A stretch of 64,000 nt of DNA from Rhodopseudomonas sp. (lineage in GTDB: Bacteria > Pseudomonadota > Alphaproteobacteria > Rhizobiales > Xanthobacteraceae), in NCBI RefSeq assembly GCF_013377015.1, contig NZ_JACABA010000002.1, forward strand, positions 310,001 to 374,000, given 5' to 3'. Under the pieces are notes generated by a model. The model saw only the letters and a program-made list of their open reading frames with translations, searched no databases and was not told the origin of the DNA. This document shows, piece by piece, positions 20,736 to 27,883 of the stretch (position 1 is the first letter of the stretch; each line of letters begins with the position of its first letter). The position numbers and the translations under genes are program-made.

Positions 20736-21584
20736 ATGAACACCACAAAGCGGGCATCTTTCGCATCCACCGTGATGATCGTCGTTGCATGCGTCATCCT
20801 CGACGTGGCTCTGCACCGCCTCTCCGCGTGGATGTTCGACTTCAACTACTTCAACAACGGCTTGCCGCAGAGCGTTCTGGTCAAGAACGGCACCTTCCCG
20901 ATCGTGGCCTCGATCAGCTTCAGCGTTATGTTCGGATTCCTCGCGCTAAATTACTCTTGCACGCGCTCGGAGATTGGCGGCACGCGCTTCTGGGCTGGCC
21001 AGCGTTTCTTTGCCCCGTTTGCCTTCATCATGTTCTTCGGGGTACTCGAGTCCGCGTTCGTATTCCCTACTCCCTTTGAGGCCGAGATCATCACGGCCAT
21101 TGCGGATGCCGTTCCGTATCTCGTCCTCGGCGTCCTGCTTAGCTACGTCTTTAGCTCGGGAACGAATGAGGAAAGCGGCCAGGAAGCAGCAGCAGCCCCT
21201 TGGCAGTCCATGCTCTGGATCGGCATCTTTTACGTTGCGGGCCGTTACCTGATCTCATACCCGGTCCTGCACATTACGTCCGGCTACATCGAACGGGCGG
21301 CGGGCACGTTCGCCTGGACCGTCGGCTGCGGTCTCAGTATGGGCTCGTTCTACTGGCTGGCGGGATCGACCTTTTCGGCCGCTACGCCGATGCGAAAGGC
21401 GCTTCGCGTGGGAGGCCTAACGCTCGGAATCTTCTGGCTGATGGTCCAACTCTTCTTTGCGCTCATCTCCGAGGTCTCTGTATCCGACCTCGTCATCAGG
21501 GCAATCGCGGATATCGTCTATCTCGTCGCGGGCATCTACAGCTTCGAGAAGCTGTTCCGCGGCAGGCTCCTGACCGAGTCTTAG
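20736..21584 (+). CDS. Unidentified multi-pass membrane protein
   Basis: I do not recognise this 282-residue protein. It has about eight hydrophobic stretches (near 10-27, 52-72, 92-111, 118-139, 158-180, 190-210, 226-245 and 250-270), a short polar loop at 140-155 (SSGTNEESGQE) and no catalytic motif that I can name. ATG 20736 has GGGAAG upstream. Codon use is a little less GC-biased than the flanking genes, which with its placement between comEC and lexA hints at a later insertion. It converges on lexA across tandem hairpins. Real coding is likely because of the consistent hydrophobic pattern. Confidence 0.75.
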   Translation: MNTTKRASFASTVMIVVACVILDVALHRLSAWMFDFNYFNNGLPQSVLVKNGTFPIVASISFSVMFGFLALNYSCTRSEIGGTRFWAGQRFFAPFAFIMFFGVLESAFVFPTPFEAEIITAIADAVPYLVLGVLLSYVFSSGTNEESGQEAAAAPWQSMLWIGIFYVAGRYLISYPVLHITSGYIERAAGTFAWTVGCGLSMGSFYWLAGSTFSAATPMRKALRVGGLTLGIFWLMVQLFFALISEVSVSDLVIRAIADIVYLVAGIYSFEKLFRGRLLTES

Positions 21585-21597
21585 CCGTCTCTAGGTA

Positions 21598-21631
21598 GAT
21601 TGGTGTCCCCAATCGATTGATGCGCTCAATC
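21598..21631. terminator. Tandem twin hairpins between convergent genes
   Basis: Two adjacent hairpins of identical geometry, each 6-bp stem and 5-nt loop: GATTGG with CCAATC (21598-21614) and GATTGA with TCAATC (21615-21631). They sit between the 8-TM protein gene (+) and lexA (-), so a bidirectional terminator is the simplest reading, although stems are short and T-runs are absent. Confidence 0.5.
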
Positions 21632-21654
21632 CCGCAGCCCTGCCGCGAGCGAGC

Positions 21655-22365
21655 TCAGTACTTGCGGTACAGCCCGACCAGCTTGCCCTGAATCCGCACT
21701 CGGTTCGGCGGCAGGATGCGGACCTCGTAGGAGGTGTTGGCCGGCTCCAGCGCAATCGAAGCGCCACGGCGGCGGAAGCGCTTCAGTGTGGCTTCCTCCT
21801 CGTCGATCAGCGCCACCACGATGTCGCCGGTCTCGGCGGTCTCGTTCTTCTGGATCAGCGCCATGTCGCCGTCCAAAATACCGGCATCGACCATCGAATC
21901 GCCACGCACTTCCAGCGCGTAATGTTCGCCGGAACCGAGCATATCGGGCGGCACGCTGATGGTGTGGCTGCGGGTCTGCAGCGCCTCGATCGGGGTTCCG
22001 GCGGCGATTCGACCCATCACCGGCACCGAGACGTTACGGCTGGAATCGTCTTCCGTGTTGTTGGCGCTGGCGGGGCGGACCTTGCCCAGGTTGCCCTCGA
22101 TCACGCTCGGGGTGAAGCCGCGACGGCCGTTGCCGCCGGGATTGACGCCGAGCTCGGGCAGTTTGATCACTTCGATGGCGCGCGCGCGGTTGGGCAACCG
22201 GCGGATGAAACCGCGCTCTTCCAGCGCGGTGATCAGTCGGTGAATGCCCGACTTCGAGCGCAGATCCAGCGCGTCCTTCATCTCGTCGAACGAGGGGGGA
22301 ACACCGGCTTCCTTCAGCCGCTCGTTGATGAATCGCAGCAATTCATATTGTTTGCGCGTGAGCAT
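21655..22365 (-). CDS. lexA: LexA repressor (SOS regulator)
   Basis: Represses SOS genes and self-cleaves when RecA is activated. The 236-residue protein has an N-terminal winged helix ([37 protein letters not shown]) and a C-terminal S24 peptidase domain with the Ala-Gly cleavage site in GRIAAGTP, the catalytic Ser in RGDSMVDAG and the catalytic Lys in EATLKRF. ATG 22365 gives the family's usual MLTRKQ start; ATG 22374 adds three residues. An SOS-type operator lies about 90 bp upstream, so autoregulation is likely. moeA is upstream on the same strand, 146 bp away. Confidence 0.97.
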   Translation of the reverse strand: MLTRKQYELLRFINERLKEAGVPPSFDEMKDALDLRSKSGIHRLITALEERGFIRRLPNRARAIEVIKLPELGVNPGGNGRRGFTPSVIEGNLGKVRPASANNTEDDSSRNVSVPVMGRIAAGTPIEALQTRSHTISVPPDMLGSGEHYALEVRGDSMVDAGILDGDMALIQKNETAETGDIVVALIDEEEATLKRFRRRGASIALEPANTSYEVRILPPNRVRIQGKLVGLYRKY

Positions 22366-22445
22366 CTCGACCATTCCCCAGTCTGTCGCCGCTTCGTTTC
22401 AGACGCGGCCAAGAATAGCGCGAATGTCAGAAACAAATCATGAAC

Positions 22446-22471
22446 GAACACTATATGTTCCATATGTGTTC
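22446..22471 (-). promoter_or_regulatory. LexA operator(s) upstream of lexA
   Basis: GTTC (22457-22460), seven bases, GTTC (22468-22471) matches the alphaproteobacterial SOS box GTTC-N7-GTTC exactly. The first GTTC is also the right half of GAAC-N7-GTTC, with GAAC at 22446-22449. Established knowledge: the direct-repeat form is the LexA site in rhizobia and Rhodobacter. It lies 81-106 bp upstream of the lexA start, in the moeA-lexA gap, and would give lexA its own DNA-damage-responsive promoter. Confidence 0.85.
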
Positions 22472-22510
22472 TGCAACCCATTAATTTCAGGTCAACAGAT
22501 CGGGCGATCG

Positions 22511-23722
22511 CTACAGGGGGAGCTTAACGATGACGCAGGCTGAACCGGCGCTTGCCGCGGGGGCAAACGGCGAACGGACCACCAACGCCTGCGCCGCCGC
22601 CAGATTTCCCAGCAGCGAAGAGTCCTGGCGTTGCACCGGCGTCGCCAACAATTGCCCGTCGGGACGGGTCTCCAGCCGGGCACGCAAATAATCCTCGCGC
22701 ACATCGTTGGCGGCAACGTCGCCGCCGAGAAGCGCCAGTTCGCGCCGGTGCTGGATGTGATTGCGTCCCGATAGAGCGCGAATCAACGGCACCATGAACA
22801 GGAACGCGCAGACATAGGACGACACCGGATTGCCGGGCAGGCCGATCACTCGCATCGCGCCGAGTCGGCCATGCATCATCGGCTTGCCGGGGCGCATCGC
22901 TATCTTCCAGAACGCGATCCCGACGCCTTCGTCCTCCAGCGAGCGCTTCACCAGGTCGTGGTCGCCGGCCGAGGCGCCGCCCGTGGTCACAAGGATGTCG
23001 GCGCCGGCATCACGGGCGCGCCGGATTGCGGTCCTTGTGGCGTCCACGGTATCGACGGCGATGCCGAGGTCGATGATCTCGGCGCCTTCCTCGCGCGCCA
23101 GCGCCCGTAGCGCGAAGCCGTTGGAATAGACGATCTGTCCCGGTCCCGGCGCAGTCCCTGGCATCACCAGTTCGTCGCCGGTGGCCAGCATTGCCACCAG
23201 CGGGCGCCGGTATACGGGCAATTCCGGGTAATTCATCCCCGCAGCAAGCGACAGGTCGCGGTCGTTGAGCCGACGGCCCCGATGCAGCAGCACGTCGCCC
23301 TGGTGAAAATCGATTCCGGCCGGGCGGATATGGCGCCCGAGCCGCGCCGCCTCGGTGATGGTGACAATGTCGCCGTCGCGGACCGTGTCCTCCTGAATAA
23401 CCACGGTATCGGCACCGTCGGGAATCACGCCGCCGGTGAAGATCCGTAACGCTTCGCCTGCGCGCAACGCCATACCGGCCGGTCGACCCGCCGCAATTTC
23501 GCCGATCACCTTGAGCCGACTGCCGGCCAGGGCCGCGTCCGCCGCGCGCAGCGCATAGCCATCCATCGCCGACATCGGCTGCGGCGGCTGGGTCCGCAAC
23601 GCGGCGAGATCGCGCGCCAGTACCCGGCGCTGCGCGGCATCGAGCGCGACCCTTTCGTCCGGGAGTGGCACGACGCCGTCGAGAACCGCTGACAGCGCTT
23701 CGGCAACCGGCATCAGGGCCAT
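22511..23722 (-). CDS. moeA: Molybdopterin molybdenumtransferase MoeA
   Basis: Inserts molybdate into adenylylated molybdopterin to give Moco. The 403-residue protein begins MALMPVAEALSAVLDG, with MSAMDGYALR, the substrate-binding TGGVIPDGADTVV region, TTGGASAGDHD in the MoCF-like domain and GLPGNPVSSYV. ATG 23722 is taken because conserved sequence starts there; the frame extends to 23833 without similarity. In relatives moeA normally follows moaC directly; here about 5 kb of other genes separate them. Confidence 0.96.
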   Translation of the reverse strand: MALMPVAEALSAVLDGVVPLPDERVALDAAQRRVLARDLAALRTQPPQPMSAMDGYALRAADAALAGSRLKVIGEIAAGRPAGMALRAGEALRIFTGGVIPDGADTVVIQEDTVRDGDIVTITEAARLGRHIRPAGIDFHQGDVLLHRGRRLNDRDLSLAAGMNYPELPVYRRPLVAMLATGDELVMPGTAPGPGQIVYSNGFALRALAREEGAEIIDLGIAVDTVDATRTAIRRARDAGADILVTTGGASAGDHDLVKRSLEDEGVGIAFWKIAMRPGKPMMHGRLGAMRVIGLPGNPVSSYVCAFLFMVPLIRALSGRNHIQHRRELALLGGDVAANDVREDYLRARLETRPDGQLLATPVQRQDSSLLGNLAAAQALVVRSPFAPAASAGSACVIVKLPL

Positions 23723-23963
23723 CACGGGGTCTCCGGCTCGTCGGGGCACGCGTCTGCCGGGACCATGCCCGTCACGGTCGGGGAGGATGGCAGCGCGGTG
23801 TCCGGCTTTATGTCGATGGCGGGATTTAGGCAAGTCGCGGCGGGACCCGTCCGGACCGCCGCAGCGTCGCGCATCTGCAACGAAATCATTATTGTGGTCC
23901 GCACGTGCCGGCCTATAGCAACCCTGTGGCGGCCGTTGAAACTCTCCGGCTTAGGTTGGGAGC

Positions 23964-24302
23964 ATGCAGATGCAGGACAATTTTGCGAAGTGGCTGTTTC
24001 GGATCGTCGCCGCCGTCGGGGCGATCGCCTTCATCGTCACCTATTCGATCCGGCACGACTGGAGCAAGGGCGCGATGCCGATGTTCAGCGACGACTATCG
24101 TCCGCCAGAAAGCGTCGCTCCGCCTGCAAGTGCCGCGCCGACGACAAGTCCGGTTTCAACTGCCGGCGTTCCGCAGGCCGCGAGCGTTGCTCCGCCCCAA
24201 ACGATCGACGGCCAGACCTTTATGCGCTGCCAGCCGATCGGTCGCACCGCGAAGGGTGAATTGGTCTATTCGATGGATTGCGAGCGACCGTCGGCGCAGT
24301 GA
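23964..24302 (+). CDS. Small membrane-anchored hypothetical protein
   Basis: Not recognised. The 112 residues comprise an N-terminal single membrane helix (about 8-28, LFRIVAAVGAIAFIVTY), a Pro/Ala/Ser-rich linker (about 48-80), and a C-terminal segment with two Cys residues (FMRCQPIGR and MDCERPS) that could form a periplasmic disulphide. Start ATG 23964 or 23970; GGGAG precedes. It is divergent from moeA and convergent with the HAD gene 14 bp away. The membrane helix and the linker support real coding. Confidence 0.6.
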   Translation: MQMQDNFAKWLFRIVAAVGAIAFIVTYSIRHDWSKGAMPMFSDDYRPPESVAPPASAAPTTSPVSTAGVPQAASVAPPQTIDGQTFMRCQPIGRTAKGELVYSMDCERPSAQ

Positions 24303-24316
24303 CCAAATAGAGGGGG

Positions 24317-24943
24317 TTACAGCCCCAACGCATCCAGCGCCCGCGCCACGTCATCGCTCGACCTGACCTGCACCGCCATCAATCCGCAGGCGCGCGCGCC
24401 CTCGATGTTCTCGATGAGATCGTCGAAGAATACAATGCGCTCGGGCGTGACACCGATCGCATTCACCACATGATCGAAGGCCGCCGCATCGGGCTTGCGT
24501 AGCCCGATGCTCGAGGACAGAAACACCTCACGAAAATGCCCCAGCAATTCGGCGAAGTGCTGCGAGAAATGCGCGGCGTGAGCTGGATTGGTGTTGGACA
24601 GCGCATAGAGCGGAATCCGCCGCGCGGCGCGGGCCAAGAGCGGCGCGATGCCGGGCATTTCGCCGATGAAGGTCGCGTTCCAGCCGTCGAGCAGTTCGGC
24701 GTCCGAGAGTTCGATCCCGAGCGCAGCGCGGACTTTTCCGAAAAATTCGGCATCGTCGATTTCGCCGCGCTCATGGCCTTGGTACACATCGTCGCGGGAA
24801 AACCGTGCGGCGAGTTCGGCAGGGCTGCAGCCAGCATGATCGGCCCATCGCGCCACCGTACGTTCGAAATCGATGTCGATCACGACCCGCCCGAGATCGA
24901 ACAGCAGCGCGTCGGCGGCGCCCGTCTTGAGATTCATTGTCAT
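24317..24943 (-). CDS. HAD-IA family phosphatase (YihX-like)
   Basis: Haloacid dehalogenase superfamily hydrolase. The 208-residue protein has motif I FDLGRVVIDID, a helical cap with HERGEIDDAEFF, motif II LSNTN, motif III Lys in GLRKPDAAAF and motif IV FFDD. The DLG form of motif I, lacking the second Asp, and the overall pattern resemble E. coli YihX, a glucose-1-phosphate phosphatase, but substrate cannot be assigned from sequence. Start ATG 24943 (24937 also possible). It faces away from the MotB-like gene across a 326-bp gap. Confidence 0.85.
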   Translation of the reverse strand: MTMNLKTGAADALLFDLGRVVIDIDFERTVARWADHAGCSPAELAARFSRDDVYQGHERGEIDDAEFFGKVRAALGIELSDAELLDGWNATFIGEMPGIAPLLARAARRIPLYALSNTNPAHAAHFSQHFAELLGHFREVFLSSSIGLRKPDAAAFDHVVNAIGVTPERIVFFDDLIENIEGARACGLMAVQVRSSDDVARALDALGL

Positions 24944-25018
24944 CAGCAATCCCACTACATAGGTAGCCGCGAACCGGCAATGGTTAGGGGTGGGCGCGAG
25001 ACGCCGGTGACAAAGAAA

Positions 25019-25045
25019 TTACCAAGTCGATTAAATCGCTGGTAA
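25019..25045. repeat. Inverted repeat in the 326-bp HAD-motB gap
   Basis: TTACCA (25019-25024) pairs with TGGTAA (25040-25045), and inside them CGAT (25028-25031) with ATCG (25035-25038), loop TAA. It lies 76 bp upstream of the HAD gene start and 225 bp upstream of the MotB-like gene, so it could be an operator for either. The rest of 24944-25269 contains no ORF or RNA that I recognise. Confidence 0.4.
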
Positions 25046-25269
25046 CGGCGGCGGGTCTACGACAATAGGCGCCGCGAAGCGACGCAATGGACGAAGAATG
25101 CGCCGGGTCGCGGCGCCGAATTCATCAGTGGCGATCCGCCCATGCACGTCAACCGGCAAGCAGCGATTAACTCCTTCGGCGGATCGCTGGCGGAAATGAC
25201 GGCCGTGGATTTAGCGCGGTGTTGGGTTCGTATCAGCGCGCGGCCTGAACAACGTTCTGGCACGATCCG

Positions 25270-26124
25270 ATGCTGAACGGGATCGCAAAACCGCAGAAGG
25301 CCAAGAAGAAACCCGAGGAGGTCCACGCCACGCACGGCTGGTTCGTCACCTTCGCAGATCTGATGGGTTTGCTGGTCAGCTTCTTCGTCATGCTGGTGTC
25401 ATTCTCCACCCAGGATCTGCACAAGCTGCAGATCGTCGCGGGCTCGATGCGGGACGCGTTTGGCGTTCAGCAACAGTCGCGTTTTGCGGGGGTGGTGGAG
25501 ACCGACGGCGTACCGGTCCAGGGCAAGATCAAGAGCAAGCTGCATGTCTCGCCGGATCAGGCCAGCAACACGCCGCGTCTCGACGAGGGCGGCGGATCGG
25601 CGGGCGCAACCACGCAGCTGAAGGCGGATCGCGAATTCGCGCTGGCATCGGCGTCGTTGCGCCAAGCCTTGCAGGACCTTCCCGAACTGGCGGAGGTATC
25701 CAAGAACGTCATGTTCGAAGAAACCCCTCAAGGGCTCAACCTGGAAATCACCGATCAAGACGGCCGCCCGATGTTCCCGGACGGCTCCGGAGTTCCCTAT
25801 GCCCGCACCACGCTGCTGATCAAGAAGCTGGCCGCGCCACTGCGGGCCACCGCGCTGCGGGTCTCGATCGTCGGTCATACCTCGTCGGGACTGGTCCCGG
25901 CATACAGCGATTATGACGCCTTCGACCTTTCGGCGAACCGCGCCAATGCGGTACGCCAGATCCTGAAGCGGGAAGGGCTGCCAGCCAGTCACATTCTCTC
26001 CGTCGCCGGAAAAGCCGACGGCGAACCGCTGTTTCCAGATGCGCCGATGTTGGCCGCAAATCGTCGGGTTACGATTACCCTGATGCGTGAAAATCCGGCG
26101 CTGCCGCCTGATCTGAAGCCGTAG
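25270..26124 (+). CDS. MotB/OmpA-family protein, orphan stator-like
   Basis: The 284-residue protein has a cationic N terminus, one membrane helix containing TFADLMGLLVSFFVMLVSFS with the proton-channel Asp at residue 30, a long linker, and a C-terminal OmpA-like peptidoglycan-binding domain (about 165-275; VSIVGHTSS, LSANRANAVRQIL, NRRVTI). This is the MotB architecture. No motA is adjacent, unlike normal stator operons. It could be a flagellar stator partner of a distant MotA or another ion-driven peptidoglycan-anchored motor. A PilZ gene converges on it. Confidence 0.85.
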   Translation: MLNGIAKPQKAKKKPEEVHATHGWFVTFADLMGLLVSFFVMLVSFSTQDLHKLQIVAGSMRDAFGVQQQSRFAGVVETDGVPVQGKIKSKLHVSPDQASNTPRLDEGGGSAGATTQLKADREFALASASLRQALQDLPELAEVSKNVMFEETPQGLNLEITDQDGRPMFPDGSGVPYARTTLLIKKLAAPLRATALRVSIVGHTSSGLVPAYSDYDAFDLSANRANAVRQILKREGLPASHILSVAGKADGEPLFPDAPMLAANRRVTITLMRENPALPPDLKP

Positions 26125-26145
26125 TTCGATACCGTCCGTCGTCGC

Positions 26146-26394
26146 CTAAAACACCAGGCCGTGCCGCAAGCCGCGCTTCCAAACAACCCGGCAGTGTTTC
26201 TTGATGCCGCCGTGTAGCAGTTCAAATCGTGCGGGTAGGTTGGCGTCGCGGATGAGTTCAATGCAGGCACCGCCGGCCGAATAGTCGACGATACGGCAAT
26301 CGACCACGGGAAGCTTGGGGCCGACGATCAGTCTGGCCTTATTGGACATCGCTCCACTCGGGCGTACGCGCGCAAATCGTCGGGGTTGGGTCAC
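26146..26394 (-). CDS. PilZ-domain protein
   Basis: Single-domain putative cyclic-di-GMP receptor of 82 residues. The N-terminal RRFARVRP is a variant of the RxxxR motif and DYSAGGACIEL matches the D/NxSxxG motif; a beta strand WKRGLRHGLVF ends the fold. The start is GTG 26394. It faces the MotB-like gene 21 bp away, which suggests a link between c-di-GMP and motor output, though no functional evidence is visible. It lies downstream of hsp20 behind a hairpin. Confidence 0.85.
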   Translation of the reverse strand: MTQPRRFARVRPSGAMSNKARLIVGPKLPVVDCRIVDYSAGGACIELIRDANLPARFELLHGGIKKHCRVVWKRGLRHGLVF

Positions 26395-26536
26395 TTTTCT
26401 CTCGCAGCTGCACGATCCAAACCGGATCGAATGTTCCCGCTGAGAGATTAATATCGGCTTTGCGACGGTCGTAAACTCGTTGGAAACTTCGTCGCGTCGC
26501 AGCAGAGGTCGCCACTCGATCCGGCCGGACGCATTG

Positions 26537-26561
26537 TGGCGCGGGCCACCGGCCCGCGCCA
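26537..26561 (-). terminator. Strong hairpin downstream of hsp20
   Basis: An 11-bp perfect stem, TGGCGCGGGCC (26537-26547) with its complement (26551-26561), loop ACC. It starts 25 nt after the hsp20 stop on the minus strand. There is no T-run, but such GC stems commonly mark transcript ends in this group. The remaining spacer up to the PilZ gene is AT-richer and could hold a promoter. Confidence 0.6.
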
Positions 26562-26585
26562 GCGAGAAGAGATATTTGCTAACGG

Positions 26586-27086
26586 TTAACTCTTGCTTTC
26601 GACCGCGATCCGCTTCGATTTGCTGGCTGTCTGCTCGACCTTCGGCAAGGTGACGGTGAGCACGCCGTTCTTGAATGTCGCGCTGACCTTGTCCTCGGCG
26701 ACCTGGTAGTCCAGCGGAATCCGGCGTTCGAACCGGCCGTAGAACCGTTCGCTGAACTGCCGGTCCTTGTCGCTGGTCTCCGAACTCTTCTCGCCGCGCA
26801 GCGTCAGATATCCGTCATCGAGCAGCACCTCGATGTCCTTGTCCTCGAGGCCAGGGACCTCGGCGGAGACCTGCAGCTCCTTGTCGTTGTCGGTGATCTC
26901 CAGCTTCGGCCAGCCGGTGCCGAGCGGCGCCAGTCGACCGACCGAGGCCGGGACGTCGAAGCCGCGAAACACGTCGTCGAATAGACGGTTCATTTCCCGG
27001 TGCAGCGAAAGGAACGGGTCGCTGTCGGTATAACGGGCCAGCGGTTGCGCGCTCCGGCTCCAGGGGATGATGTCGCGCATGTTCAT
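26586..27086 (-). CDS. Small heat-shock protein, Hsp20/alpha-crystallin family
   Basis: ATP-independent holdase chaperone in the cytoplasm. The 166 residues have an N-terminal region DPFLSLHREMNRLFDDVF, the alpha-crystallin domain (about 55-150: PKLEITDNDKELQVSAEVPG, YLTLRGEK, FERRIPLD, FKNGVLTVTLPK) and a short Lys/Ser tail. It belongs to the class with long N-terminal arm rather than rhizobial HspA-like IbpA types. Start ATG 27086 has GGAGG 5 nt upstream. The leader holds short hairpins next to the ribosome site. Confidence 0.95.
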   Translation of the reverse strand: MNMRDIIPWSRSAQPLARYTDSDPFLSLHREMNRLFDDVFRGFDVPASVGRLAPLGTGWPKLEITDNDKELQVSAEVPGLEDKDIEVLLDDGYLTLRGEKSSETSDKDRQFSERFYGRFERRIPLDYQVAEDKVSATFKNGVLTVTLPKVEQTASKSKRIAVESKS

Positions 27087-27299
27087 GGAAGCCTCCTACT
27101 CCAATCGTTGGATTTGCGAAGCGTGCCCGCGCCATGCGGGCGCGCCGGCTGATTTGGGAACGACCTGCCGGTCGTCAAGATGCGCCGCAGCATGGAACGG
27201 CGCTTGCCGCAAAAATTTTCGCGGCTGCTCTTGAAAGCCGAAAACCGGAATCCCAATTTGCCGGCGTCCCTTTGGAAAGGAGTAGCTCGGGAGACCGTT

Positions 27300-27800
27300 A
27301 TGAACATCACGACGACGCAACGACCGATTGATCAAGACGTTTTCAACCATGCCGTTTCGGCGTTCGACGATCCGGACCAGGTGCTGCGCGATAACACGTT
27401 GACCACGGCCGAGAAGCGCAACATCCTCGCCTCATGGGCGTCCGATGCCAACGCCGTGGAGTCGCAACCATGGCTGCGGCTGATACCTGGCGCCGGGCGT
27501 GCGGTGCCGCTGGCCGCGATCCTCGACGCGCTGCGACGCCTCGGCGGTCGGGATCCGCCGCCCCGCGGCGGCGCCGCGATCCGGCTTCGCAGCCGGAGCC
27601 GTTGCGGCGCGGACGAATTCACCGCGCCGTCGATGTTCCATCAGATTTCCGGGAGGCTCCATGGTCTGGCAAAACGTCCAAACCCCGTTCGATCCAACGT
27701 GCTGTCCCAATTGCGGCACGCGAATGCAGCTGGCGCGGGTCGAGCCACGCCCGCTCGGGCGTATCCAGGAGTTCGAGCGGCACATCTACCGATGCGATGA
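27300..27800 (+). CDS. Hypothetical protein, C terminus uncertain
   Basis: Not assigned to a known family. Residues 1-90 look genuinely coding: DQDVFNHAVSAFDDPDQVLRD, LTTAEKRNILASWASDANAVES and LAAILDALRRL form an acidic, helix-rich stretch. The last 46 residues read through the following Zn-ribbon gene in another frame (140-bp overlap) and look unlike protein, so the natural stop may have been lost by a frameshift near 27570-27650. ATG 27300 has CGGGAG upstream. It is divergent from hsp20 and may be part of a stress gene pair. Confidence 0.6.
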   Translation: MNITTTQRPIDQDVFNHAVSAFDDPDQVLRDNTLTTAEKRNILASWASDANAVESQPWLRLIPGAGRAVPLAAILDALRRLGGRDPPPRGGAAIRLRSRSRCGADEFTAPSMFHQISGRLHGLAKRPNPVRSNVLSQLRHANAAGAGRATPARAYPGVRAAHLPMR

Positions 27801-27864
27801 TTGTGCCAATATCAGCCGGTTCGTGATCGACCGGCACAGTCAGGCTGAACAGCTGCGCATGTAG
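27661..27864 (+). CDS. Small Zn-ribbon-like protein
   Basis: A 67-residue protein with two Cys pairs spaced like a zinc ribbon: CPNC at about 15-18 and CDDC near 46-49. The remainder is basic and polar. ATG 27661 has a good Shine-Dalgarno GGGAGG 4 nt upstream, which is why I accept this gene over the overlapping tail of the upstream frame. Function unknown; possible nucleic-acid or metal binding. It converges on the second lpxD, with a small 5-bp hairpin (27868-27880) between them. Confidence 0.7.
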   Translation: MVWQNVQTPFDPTCCPNCGTRMQLARVEPRPLGRIQEFERHIYRCDDCANISRFVIDRHSQAEQLRM

Positions 27865-27883
27865 GCTGCGACGCGGTCGCGGA

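Noticed and set aside
26586-27240. Classical ROSE RNA thermometer in front of hsp20
   Set aside because: The conserved ROSE 3' hairpin sequence around the ribosome site is not present; only generic hairpins are seen, so I list it as a weak finding and not as a feature.
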